Positions 17,536 through 26,852 of a stretch of DNA of 64,000 bases are shown one piece after another. The notes below the pieces were generated by a model that saw nothing but the letters and a program-made list of their open reading frames with translations, was not told the DNA's origin and searched no databases. Made by a program: the position numbers and the translations under genes. The stretch lies in assembly GCA_913057645.1 (NCBI GenBank), contig CAJXOU010000008.1, positions 1 through 64,000 of the forward strand, read 5' to 3'. Within the stretch, counting starts at the first letter, position 1. Each line of letters opens with the position of its first letter. Source of the DNA: an uncultured Rhodobiaceae bacterium (GTDB taxonomy: Bacteria > Pseudomonadota > Alphaproteobacteria > Parvibaculales > Parvibaculaceae).

Positions 17536-17560
17536 GGCGGGTGGAAAACTTCCACCCGCC
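17536..17560. terminator. Bidirectional hairpin terminator
   Basis: GGCGGGTGGAA and TTCCACCCGCC form a perfect 11-base-pair stem with a 3-base AAC loop, in the 72-base gap between two convergent genes (CYP153 copy 2 and the crotonase 17598-18338). There is no long U-run directly after it, but the position and symmetry suit a two-way terminator. Confidence 0.7.
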
Positions 17561-17597
17561 ACATAAGGTCGAAGGCGGCGCGGCGCGTGGCACGCCG

Positions 17598-18338
17598 TCA
17601 TTTTTTTCCGAATGAGGCGACCCGTTCGTGCGCGTCGTAACAGGCACCGGGGCTATGCGCGAGTTCGTAGGCCAGCCCCGCTTGGGCGGTCATGCCGTCG
17701 GTCGCGCTCAGCAGACCTTTGTTGACCTGATTGCTGTAGGTTGAATTGGCGGCGATACGCTGAGCAAGGTCGTTTGTCGCCTGTTCCAGTTCGACATCGT
17801 CGACACAAATGTCGACCAGCCCCATACGCTCCGCCGCCTCCGCCGCGAAAATATCGGAGGTAAACATCATCTGCTTGGCCTTCGACAGCCCGACGCGACG
17901 CGGCAGTCTTTGCGTCATGCCCCAGAGCGGGCTCAGTCCCCACTTGCTATGCGTGTCGCCGAACTTGGCGGAGCGCGCGGCGATGATGATGTCTGCCGCG
18001 AGCGCAAGCTCCAGTCCGCCAGTATAGCAATGCCCGCGGATGCAGGCGACGACCGGTTGCGGCAGTTCGGCCAGCGCCTGAATGGTCTTCGCCTGGAAAT
18101 GCGGTTCCGGCGGGCGCTCGCCCTTCTGGATGTCCTTCAGATCGTGGCCGGCTGAAAAAGCCTTGCCCGCGCCCGTGATGATGACGCATGCCACCTCGTG
18201 AACCTGTCCACGAAGCGCATCCACATGCTCGCGCAGTTCCTCGAACAGCGAGACATTGAGCGCGTTCAAGGTTTCCGGACGGTTGAGCGTCAGCGTACAA
18301 ATACGCCCGCTGTCCTTGCGAAGAACCAGATTCGACAT
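17598..18338 (-). CDS. Enoyl-CoA hydratase/isomerase family protein lacking both catalytic Glu
   Basis: A 246-residue crotonase with intact CoA and oxyanion-hole motifs (GAGKAFSAGHDLKD; RGHCYTGGLELALAADI). The positions of the two hydratase glutamates are His130 (GDTHSKWGLSPLWGM) and Gln156 (KAKQMMFT), so classical syn-hydration is unlikely. Related proteins with GDTHxKWGL motifs occur in fatty-acid and ring-degradation clusters without a settled reaction. It may be an isomerase, hydrolase or C-C lyase. It is transcribed towards CYP153 copy 2 and follows the alpha/beta hydrolase 18431-19306. Confidence 0.82.
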   Translation of the reverse strand: MSNLVLRKDSGRICTLTLNRPETLNALNVSLFEELREHVDALRGQVHEVACVIITGAGKAFSAGHDLKDIQKGERPPEPHFQAKTIQALAELPQPVVACIRGHCYTGGLELALAADIIIAARSAKFGDTHSKWGLSPLWGMTQRLPRRVGLSKAKQMMFTSDIFAAEAAERMGLVDICVDDVELEQATNDLAQRIAANSTYSNQVNKGLLSATDGMTAQAGLAYELAHSPGACYDAHERVASFGKK

Positions 18339-18430
18339 CGGCTTTCTCCCTTCTTCTTCTCGATCTTAATTTGTCTGGCTTGTCTTCATCTGTCGAAGAC
18401 GTACACGCGTGAATGAATCCACCCGTGGGG

Positions 18431-19306
18431 CTACGATGTGCTCGCGGCAGGTGCCATTCGCGTCAGAAAATCCAGAACGGCGCTTGTAAATATGTCGTTC
18501 TTGTCGCCCGCTACCATATGGCCCGCATTTGCGACATCGATAAACTCGGAATGAGGAACAATTTCGGCGAATTGCCGCGCCGCTTCGACCGTCACGAGGT
18601 CGCTGTCGCGGCCCCGGACAAGGAGCGTCGGTATTTTCAGGGAACGTGCGGCCATTTGGAGGCGTTCGGGTTCGCGGCTGCCTTGCGGCTTTTGCGTGCC
18701 GGTGATGAAACGTGGATCCCAATGCCAGTAGTAGCGGCCGTTTTCCCTGAGGCGAAGGTTCTTTGCCAGTCCGCTCAGGTTTTTGGGGCGAGGCCGACCG
18801 GGCATGTAGCGCGAGATCGTATCGGCTGCTTCCTCAAGCGAGGCGAAGCCTTCTTCCAGATTTGACGCCATGAATCCGAGGATTTTCTGAACCCCCTCCA
18901 TGTTCATCTGAGGGGTGATGTCGACAAGGACCAGCGCCGCAAACCCGCGCCGTCCGGCCTTTGCGTATTCTCCCTGCGCGATCATGCCCGCGATGCCGCC
19001 CAGAGATGCGCCGACCAGGACAGGAGGCACGGAGAAGCCGTCCGCGACGTCGAGGAGATCCTCCGCGAAACGCTCCATCCTGTAGTCTCCGTCCGGAGAC
19101 CAGTCGCTTTCGCCGTGCCCGCGCAAATCGACGGCGAGGGCGTAATACCCGTTTTCTCCCAACCTTCTACCGCAGGCTTGCCAAGCATGGCGTGTCTGCC
19201 CGCCGCCATGGGCGAGCATAACCGGACGCGCTTGGTCGGGGCCGAATGCGTCCGCCGCGATTTTGAGATTTTGGACAAGGGTGAACAAGGTCCGGTTTTC
19301 TGACAT
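18431..19306 (-). CDS. Alpha/beta hydrolase
   Basis: A 291-residue alpha/beta hydrolase. The oxyanion segment is HGGGQTRHAW, the nucleophile elbow is GASLGG, the acid is probably Asp in RGRDSDLV and the base is His in ANAGHMVAGD. No signal peptide is seen, so it is cytoplasmic. The family includes meta-cleavage product hydrolases, lactonases and epoxide hydrolases. With a Baeyer-Villiger enzyme 3 kb away, lactone opening is one possibility. I use the ATG at 19306 with AAAAAGG ahead; a TTG one codon earlier is in phase. Confidence 0.82.
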   Translation of the reverse strand: MSENRTLFTLVQNLKIAADAFGPDQARPVMLAHGGGQTRHAWQACGRRLGENGYYALAVDLRGHGESDWSPDGDYRMERFAEDLLDVADGFSVPPVLVGASLGGIAGMIAQGEYAKAGRRGFAALVLVDITPQMNMEGVQKILGFMASNLEEGFASLEEAADTISRYMPGRPRPKNLSGLAKNLRLRENGRYYWHWDPRFITGTQKPQGSREPERLQMAARSLKIPTLLVRGRDSDLVTVEAARQFAEIVPHSEFIDVANAGHMVAGDKNDIFTSAVLDFLTRMAPAASTS

Positions 19307-19473
19307 CAAACGCCTTTTTCCAATGTTCTTCGTATGTGTATTAAGAGCCGGAATCCATTATGATAAATTGATGGGATGTTGCAAACACGGACGATGGTAT
19401 TGTAGTCGGGTTCGCCCAACCGTTCCCTGATGGGGGGCGATTGGTCTTGAAAACGAAGAATGCAGGTATCCGA

Positions 19474-20277
19474 ATGAAAGCGAGCGTGTCCGTTTCGCGA
19501 GTTGGCCGATTTCCGAAAGGGTCCGGCAAGCGTGCCCTCACAGTTGCGAGGCAAATTGTCGACGACATTGAGCAGCAAGGTGCCGAGGTCGGAGATCGCT
19601 TGCCACCGGAACAGGAGATGCTCTTACGGTATGGCGTGGCCCGCGCGACTTTGCGGGAGGCGCTCAGGTTTCTGGAACTGCAGGGCATCATTTTTCTGCG
19701 GCCCGGCCCCGGCGGCGGGCCGGTTGTTCAGGAGCCTCGACCGAAAGATTTTGCCAGTACAATGGCGTTGCTGCTGCAGTTTCTCGGCACCACATTCCGT
19801 TCGCTGATTGAAGTGAGGCAAGCGGTCGGCCCGACCATGGCGGCGCTTGCGGCGGAGCGTGCGTCCGATGAGGATATCGACAAGCTGAATACCTCATTGG
19901 CCACTTTGAAGACGCTGTCCGTATCTTGCGACTCCTATGCGGAGGAGAACAGGCGTTTCCACGACGTGCTTGCGTGGGCGTCTGGCAATCCCTTGATCGG
20001 ATTTCTGATCAGTTCGCTTCACAACATTACGAATGCGTCGGAAGTCGGCATAACTTACACCGAAGGTGAGCGTGATTATCAGATCAAGGCGTACGGACGG
20101 CTTCTCAAGGCGATTGAAGATCGCAATCCGGACCTCGCCTTCACCGAAATGTCCCGGTTCATAAGCCGATCGGACAAGTATCTGGAATCTCGTCATCCCG
20201 ACATCATGTCCAAGATCGTGCGTTGGCAGGATGTGGACGACCTGAGCGTGCCGCGGGTTCCCCGACGGAAACGCTAG
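19474..20277 (+). CDS. GntR-family regulator, FadR subfamily
   Basis: A 267-residue regulator. The winged helix reads LPPEQEMLLRYGVARATLRE and ALRFLELQGIIFLRPGPGGG; the C-terminal all-helical FadR-type ligand domain includes RSLIEVRQAVGPTMAALAA and the NRRFHDVLAWASGNPL metal-site segment. Such proteins bind short palindromes and release them with acyl-CoAs or organic acids. It is divergent from the hydrolase 18431-19306 and ahead of the gene at 20393, where a perfect 14-base palindrome lies. The start could also be a TTG at 19441; the ATG at 19474 is closer to where homology begins. Confidence 0.85.
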   Translation: MKASVSVSRVGRFPKGSGKRALTVARQIVDDIEQQGAEVGDRLPPEQEMLLRYGVARATLREALRFLELQGIIFLRPGPGGGPVVQEPRPKDFASTMALLLQFLGTTFRSLIEVRQAVGPTMAALAAERASDEDIDKLNTSLATLKTLSVSCDSYAEENRRFHDVLAWASGNPLIGFLISSLHNITNASEVGITYTEGERDYQIKAYGRLLKAIEDRNPDLAFTEMSRFISRSDKYLESRHPDIMSKIVRWQDVDDLSVPRVPRRKR

Positions 20278-20341
20278 GCGAGTGCTAGCGATTTCGATGT
20301 CGTTTTTTGCGGCACTTGCGTCGGTCCTTGGGCGTCGCTAA

Positions 20342-20355
20342 TTTATGATCATAAA
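20342..20355. promoter_or_regulatory. Perfect palindrome TTTATGATCATAAA, candidate GntR operator
   Basis: A 14-base perfect palindrome lies 38 bases before the start at 20393, just downstream of the FadR-type gene. A related half-site, CATTATGATAAAT, occurs at about 19357-19369 in the promoter of the regulator itself. The pair suggests self-regulation and control of the genes from 20393 on. Confidence 0.5.
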
Positions 20356-20392
20356 TAACGCGGCCGATGAAGTCGCCCATGGGAGGTTAGCT

Positions 20393-21526
20393 ATGACTCT
20401 GCATAGCCGAGTATGTGATATTCTGGAAATCAAATACCCGATTTTGCTGGCCGGTATGGGCGGCGCGAGCGTTCCACGGCTTGCGGCGGCGGTATCGAAT
20501 GCGGGTGGCCTCGGTGTGCTTGGCGCGGCTGCTTGTTCTCCCGATCAGCTGCGCGAATGGATTCGGGAAACGCGATCGTTGACGGACAAACCATTTGGTG
20601 TAGACACCCTGCTGCCAGCCTCCGTGCGTAGGGAAGCCTACAAGGGCAAGGCGGGTCCGTCTCCGATGGATCTGCTGCCTGAGTACCAAAAATTCGCGCA
20701 AGATTTTCTGAAGAAGGAAAACGTTCCGCCGCTGAAATCCAGGGCGCGGGAATCCGAGGAAGCTCACCGGTCGTCAAAATCGAACGCGCCGCTGTTTTCC
20801 AAGGAATTCTTCGAAGCGCAAATGGAAGTCGTTGTTGAGGAGCGGGTTCCTGTCTATGCGGCGGGTCTCGGCAATCCGGGGCCCTGGCTTGATCGGCTCC
20901 ATGCCAACGGCACCAAGGTGATGGCAGTCGTCGGCGCGGTAAAGCATGCGCTGCAGGTAGTCAATTCCGGCATCGATCTGATCGTTGCGCAAGGCCATGA
21001 CGGGGGCGGGCACAATTCACCCGTCGGAACGATGGCGCTCATTCCGCAGGTTGTCGATGCGATCGCTGGCCGCATTCCAGTGCTTGGTGCGGGCGGCATT
21101 TCCGATGGGCGCGGCATCGCGGCTGCAATGATGCTCGGCGCCGAAGGTGCCTGGATCGGTACGGCGTTTCTCGCCACCGACGAGGCGGGCATCGAGGACT
21201 TCCAGAAGGAAGCGATTGTCGAGTCGGGTGACGGTGACACACTGGTTTCTCGAACCGTCACCGGAAAGCCGGCCCGGATCATTCGCAACAAGTGGTCCGA
21301 GGCTTTTGTCGAGGCGGGTCTGGAGCCGTTGCCCATGCCCTTCCAACCCATGGTTGCGATGCCGGTGCTGGCGGCGGCGGCGGCGGTAAAGCGGAAAGAT
21401 ATCGCTCCCGGTTTCGCAGGGCAGGGCATGGGTCTCATTCACAAGGTAAGGCCGGCTGCGGAAGTCATGGCCGATCTCGTGAAAAGCGCCGAAAACTCGT
21501 TGAGCAGCGCAAACACCTATCTGTAA
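20393..21526 (+). CDS. Nitronate monooxygenase-like FMN protein
   Basis: A 377-residue TIM-barrel flavoprotein of the nitronate monooxygenase (2-nitropropane dioxygenase) family. It has LAGMGGASVPRLAAAVSNAG near the N-terminus, then AQGHDGGGHNSPVGTMALIP and the phosphate-binding LGAGGISDGRGIAAAMMLGA. In degradation clusters, many members are of unknown role, perhaps enoyl reductase-like or ketone-acting flavoproteins. The ATG at 20393 follows GGGAGG and is preferred to an upstream in-frame start that lies inside the palindrome. A thioesterase gene follows. Confidence 0.82.
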   Translation: MTLHSRVCDILEIKYPILLAGMGGASVPRLAAAVSNAGGLGVLGAAACSPDQLREWIRETRSLTDKPFGVDTLLPASVRREAYKGKAGPSPMDLLPEYQKFAQDFLKKENVPPLKSRARESEEAHRSSKSNAPLFSKEFFEAQMEVVVEERVPVYAAGLGNPGPWLDRLHANGTKVMAVVGAVKHALQVVNSGIDLIVAQGHDGGGHNSPVGTMALIPQVVDAIAGRIPVLGAGGISDGRGIAAAMMLGAEGAWIGTAFLATDEAGIEDFQKEAIVESGDGDTLVSRTVTGKPARIIRNKWSEAFVEAGLEPLPMPFQPMVAMPVLAAAAAVKRKDIAPGFAGQGMGLIHKVRPAAEVMADLVKSAENSLSSANTYL

Positions 21527-21574
21527 GCCTCGGCTGCGCGCCTTGGGGATCATTGAAGGTTCGGAGAAAACGAA

Positions 21575-22021
21575 ATGACAATTGTTGCAAAACTGCCGGA
21601 GTTCAACCAGGAAATCGCACAGGGTTTCATAAACGCAAGCAATTCAATGAAAGGGTTGCCCGAGTTTCTGGGGGTCCGCATCACGCATATCGAGCCGGGC
21701 AAGCTCACTGCCGAGATGGAAGTCTCCGACCGGCTGTTGACGCCGATCGGAAACATGCATGGTGGGGTGCTGGCTGCGATGTGCGACCATGTTCTCGGCT
21801 GCGTTTGCTATCCGCATATGCGGAAAGGACAGTGGGCGGCTACGACGGAATTCAAGCTCAATCTGCTGGCGCCGGTATCGTCGGGCAAGGTGGTAGCAGT
21901 GGCCGAATTGATCGCGATGACAAAATCGACTGCGGTGGTTCGTATAGATGTGACGAACGAGGGCCGCGCCTGTTGTGCGGCCCAAGGCACCGTTCTCATT
22001 CGCGATCCAAAGCCCGCTTAG
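21575..22021 (+). CDS. PaaI-family hotdog thioesterase
   Basis: A 148-residue hotdog protein with GNMHGGVLAAMCDHVLGCVC, the PaaI/YdiI helix in which the Asp acts in hydrolysis, and the strand TTEFKLNLLAPVSSGKVVAVAE. It probably hydrolyses acyl- or aroyl-CoA esters to free CoA from dead-end intermediates. The SD is GGTTCGGAGAA before the ATG. It sits between the flavoprotein and the BVMO in the same direction. Confidence 0.82.
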   Translation: MTIVAKLPEFNQEIAQGFINASNSMKGLPEFLGVRITHIEPGKLTAEMEVSDRLLTPIGNMHGGVLAAMCDHVLGCVCYPHMRKGQWAATTEFKLNLLAPVSSGKVVAVAELIAMTKSTAVVRIDVTNEGRACCAAQGTVLIRDPKPA

Positions 22022-22131
22022 GCAACGCAGCCCCCCTCCCGGCGCTGCGCGGAAGATTGCTCGGCGACCGAATATGGTTTCGATGAGGTAAATTCCGGAA
22101 CGACACCCACCGTTTCGTGGCTGGGATATGA

Positions 22132-23781
<1,650 letters not shown>

Positions 23782-23862
23782 TGGAACTGGGGCGGCCTCC
23801 CTACCGTTTTTTGGAGGGCGCGTGCGGGAACGAAAGTGTTTGACGCTGAATCGCCCACATGA

Positions 23863-23879
23863 TTTATTATAATGAATTT
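23863..23879. promoter_or_regulatory. AT-rich element TTTATTATAATGAATTT before CYP153 copy 3
   Basis: This 17-base string occurs again, exactly and in reverse orientation, at 51633-51649 before an acyl-CoA dehydrogenase gene; a weaker version precedes CYP153 copy 1. It includes TATAAT (23868-23873) and is close to a palindrome AAATTCATTA/TAATGAATTT. It is either a promoter -10 with conserved flanks or an operator shared by the catabolic genes. Confidence 0.45.
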
Positions 23880-23937
23880 GGATAGCATCCGCACGACGGG
23901 TGGATGCTGCGTAGACGACGATCTGGAGGGCAGAGAG

Positions 23938-25191
23938 ATGACGACCGACACATTGGTTGGAGATCCTGCTTCGACGGTCCCGCTTTCTCAGATGGATGTC
24001 AGCGATCCAAAGCTCTTTCAAAGCGACATGATTGGGAGTTACTTCGCCCGGCTGCGGCGGGAAGACCCCGTCCATTATTGCCCCGAGAGCGCCTACGGGC
24101 CCTACTGGTCGGTAACGAAATTCAACGACATCATGCAGGTCGAGGTGAACCACCAGACATTTTCCTCGGAGGCTAAACTTGGTGGTATCGCCCTGCAGGA
24201 CATGCAAAGCGGCGAAGCGGCGCTTGAGCTTGAGATGTTCATTGCGATGGATCCCCCCAAGCACGACGCTCAGCGCAAGGCAGTCAGTCCAGCTGTCGCC
24301 CCGTCCAATCTTGTTCTGCTGGAGCCCATCATCCGCGAGCGCGCAGGGATTATTCTCGATTCTCTTCCCATAGGCGAGGAGATCGATTGGGTTGATCGAG
24401 TTTCCATCGAGCTTACGACAATGACGCTGGCGACACTGTTCGATTTCCCTTGGGAGGAGCGGCGCAAGCTCACGCGCTGGTCAGATGTTGCGACCTCAAC
24501 ACCAGAGACGGGCGTGGTTTCTTCGTTTGAGCAGCGCCGCGAGGAACTCCTCGAATGTGCGCACTACTTCAAGGGTCTGTGGGACCAGCGGGTCAACGAA
24601 CCGCCGAAGCCCGATCTGATCTCGATGATGGTGCATTCGCCGGCGACGCGGGACATGCCGTATCTCGAATTCCTCGGAAACCTGATTCTCCTGATCGTGG
24701 GCGGTAACGACACCACGCGCAATTCCATCAGCGGCGGGGTGCTCGCTCTTAATCAGAACCCGGCCGAATATCGCAAGCTGATGGCCGATCCGGATCTCAT
24801 CCCGAAAATGATCCCCGAGATCATCCGTTGGCAGACGCCGCTGACGCATATGCGTCGGACGGCGCTCATGGACGCCGAAATCGGTGGCAAGAAGATCAGG
24901 AAGGGCGACAAAGTCGTCATGTGGTACCTCTCGGGAAACCGGGACGACGAGGTGATCGACCGTCCGAACGAGTTCATCATCAACCGTCCGAATTCCCGTC
25001 ACCATCTTTCCTTCGGTTTCGGCGTACATCGCTGTATGGGGAACCGCGTGGCGGAGCTGCAGTTGCGCATCATCTGGGAAGAAATCCTGAAGCGTTTCAG
25101 CAAGGTGGAGGTCGTCGGCGCACCCGAGAGAACGCTGTCCAACTTCATCCGAGGGTTCACCCATTTGCCGGTGAAGCTGTACGTGCATTAG
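23938..25191 (+). CDS. Cytochrome P450, CYP153 family (copy 3)
   Basis: A 417-residue CYP153, more distant than copies 1 and 2 are from each other. It shows MDVSDPKLFQ, RREDPVHYCPE, AMDPPKHDAQRKAVSPAVAP, the I-helix GGNDTTRNS and the heme loop FGFGVHRCMGNRVAE with Cys366. Start is ATG 23938 after GGAGGGCAGAGAG; an earlier in-frame ATG at 23872 lies inside the AT-rich element. The ferredoxin gene follows 106 bases later, giving a P450-ferredoxin pair for hydroxylation of a hydrophobic substrate. Confidence 0.93.
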   Translation: MTTDTLVGDPASTVPLSQMDVSDPKLFQSDMIGSYFARLRREDPVHYCPESAYGPYWSVTKFNDIMQVEVNHQTFSSEAKLGGIALQDMQSGEAALELEMFIAMDPPKHDAQRKAVSPAVAPSNLVLLEPIIRERAGIILDSLPIGEEIDWVDRVSIELTTMTLATLFDFPWEERRKLTRWSDVATSTPETGVVSSFEQRREELLECAHYFKGLWDQRVNEPPKPDLISMMVHSPATRDMPYLEFLGNLILLIVGGNDTTRNSISGGVLALNQNPAEYRKLMADPDLIPKMIPEIIRWQTPLTHMRRTALMDAEIGGKKIRKGDKVVMWYLSGNRDDEVIDRPNEFIINRPNSRHHLSFGFGVHRCMGNRVAELQLRIIWEEILKRFSKVEVVGAPERTLSNFIRGFTHLPVKLYVH

Positions 25192-25297
25192 AGCCGGGCC
25201 CGGTCCGGCGCATTAATTCGCGACGGAGCGGCGCTCCCGGTTCGTCGCGAAAACGCCCCAGCCGGCTTTTCACCCGGCATGATTGACAAGAGAAAAA

Positions 25298-25624
25298 ATG
25301 CCCACAATCATTTTCATCGAACCGGACGGCGTCGAATATCCGATTGCGGTCAAGAGCGGCACAACCGCGAGGGATGCCGCAGTCAACAACAGTGTGCCGG
25401 GTATTGACGGCGATTGCGGCGGCGAGTGCGCCTGCGCGACCTGCCATGTACATGTCGATGCCGCGTGGATGGCCCGGACCGGCATGGCCGAGCCGGGCGG
25501 CATGGAAGCCAACTTACTACAGTTTGCCGAGGGTTCGACGGAAAACAGCCGCCTTGCTTGTCAGATCACCATGACCGACGATCTCGACGGTCTCATGTTG
25601 AGAATACCTGACGGTCAGCACTAG
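25298..25624 (+). CDS. [2Fe-2S] ferredoxin, putidaredoxin/adrenodoxin type
   Basis: A 108-residue ferredoxin. The cluster ligands follow C-x5-C-x2-C...C: Cys40, Cys46, Cys49 (CGGECACATCHVHV) and Cys88 (RLACQI). This class feeds electrons to CYP153-type P450s. It lies just after CYP153 copy 3 and may serve all three copies. No ferredoxin reductase is present in the window. I use the ATG at 25298 over a TTG at 25283. Confidence 0.92.
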   Translation: MPTIIFIEPDGVEYPIAVKSGTTARDAAVNNSVPGIDGDCGGECACATCHVHVDAAWMARTGMAEPGGMEANLLQFAEGSTENSRLACQITMTDDLDGLMLRIPDGQH

Positions 25625-25639
25625 GGTCCGAACCCTAGT
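25620..25639. terminator. Hairpin at the ferredoxin stop codon
   Basis: ACTAGGGT and ACCCTAGT form an 8-base-pair perfect stem with loop CCGA that includes the TAG stop. There is no U-run, so it may be an attenuating or mRNA-protecting hairpin rather than a standard terminator. Confidence 0.35.
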
Positions 25640-25853
25640 CGCAGTCGGCGCGCGGATTTCGAGGCCCCTCCCCCGATCCTCCCCTTGAAAGACGGGCGTC
25701 GACTGCCCCTTGGGTCGAGAGAGATACTCCTGACCCAAACCTTGTCTTCGTGCTGATCTCGAAAGCCGGCAGTGTTGGAATGCTGAATCAGCCAAACTCA
25801 TTCGCCTTCGAAGGCGCCGCTTTTCTCCAAGTGTTGGTTTAGCGAGCCTGTTC

Positions 25854-26582
25854 TTATTTTTTCCCGTTCTGCGACGTTCGCTTATTTCGCGAGGGTTCTG
25901 TTTTGTGTATGCCGTCTACGGACATTCCGTCGACCACGAATTTGAGCAGTACATGCATGTTTTTTTTGAAGATGCTGTGGCTGACATAGGTTCCCAGCCA
26001 GGTTTGCAACTGCTGATAATAGATGGCAAACAGACACCGCGCTGCTTCGACCGGATCGATATCGGCGTGAATTTCGCCGCGCGACTGAGCGGCTGAGACG
26101 AAATGGACAAGCTTTTCGATAATCGCTTCTGGAATGGTGAGCACGTCTTTCCGGCGCCCGGGGTTGCCGGAGAAGCTGAGTTCGCGAATTAGCGCGCGGG
26201 CAATGACAACATCGCGTCTGTGATATTCAATAAATCCGTCGAACAATGACTCCGTTTGCTCAAGCAGCGGGGCCTTCTTCCGAATTGTTCCATACACTTC
26301 CTCTATCAACTGGCTCATTTCATCCTTGAAAACAAGGATGAGGAGGTCTTCCTTTGATTTAGCATAGAGAAATAGTGTGCCAGCTCCGATGTCGGCAGCT
26401 TCCGCCACTTCCTGCGTGGTCGTTTCCGTATAACCCTTGATGTGAAACAGAGTACGGGCCGCCGCCGTGATGCGCGCGACCTTTTCCCGCTTGTTGCGCT
26501 CTCTTCGCCCTTCCGTCTGCGGACGTTCTCCCTTTGCGGATTTGGATCTGACTTGCTTGCTAGTTTTCGAGGGTGTGTCCAT
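25854..26582 (-). CDS. TetR/AcrR family regulator
   Basis: A 242-residue TetR-type repressor with a long basic N-terminal arm (KTSKQVRSKSAKGERPQ) before the HTH segment ARITAAARTLFHIKGYTETT and VAEAADIGAGTLFLYAKSK. The C-terminal domain binds an unknown ligand. It is divergent from the hpa operon, with two overlapping perfect palindromes in the 270-base gap, so it most likely represses hpaB onwards. It ends in a basic tail (KRTSQNGKK). Confidence 0.85.
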   Translation of the reverse strand: MDTPSKTSKQVRSKSAKGERPQTEGRRERNKREKVARITAAARTLFHIKGYTETTTQEVAEAADIGAGTLFLYAKSKEDLLILVFKDEMSQLIEEVYGTIRKKAPLLEQTESLFDGFIEYHRRDVVIARALIRELSFSGNPGRRKDVLTIPEAIIEKLVHFVSAAQSRGEIHADIDPVEAARCLFAIYYQQLQTWLGTYVSHSIFKKNMHVLLKFVVDGMSVDGIHKTEPSRNKRTSQNGKK

Positions 26583-26732
26583 CGAGCGTCCTGATTATTG
26601 TGTGGTTGCGTCCAGCGGCCGCCAGGCCCCGTCTGTCAGATTATTTGGCGGCACGGCAAGTATCTCGACCATTCCTGCGCCAATTGTTGGTGAACCTCGC
26701 CGGTTGACAAGTTTGTGCAACGTGCGGAAGAT

Positions 26733-26754
26733 ATGAGTCCACTCATAAATGAGT
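26733..26754. promoter_or_regulatory. Two overlapping palindromes, candidate operator of the hpa genes
   Basis: The sequence is ATGAGT-CC-ACTCAT-AA-ATGAGT: the first and second boxes form one perfect palindrome, the second and third another. The three boxes are spaced by 8 bases. They lie between the divergent TetR gene and hpaB, followed directly by an AT-rich stretch (TATATATAAGATAT) that could be the -10 region. Two TetR dimers could bind side by side. Confidence 0.6.
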
Positions 26755-26852
26755 ATATATAAGATATGGATGGTTGCGGGTGGATTTGTTAGCCATGCCA
26801 CTTGAGCCGGGTGTCGAGACAAGAATCAATACGAGTGTAAAGGGAGAAAGCC

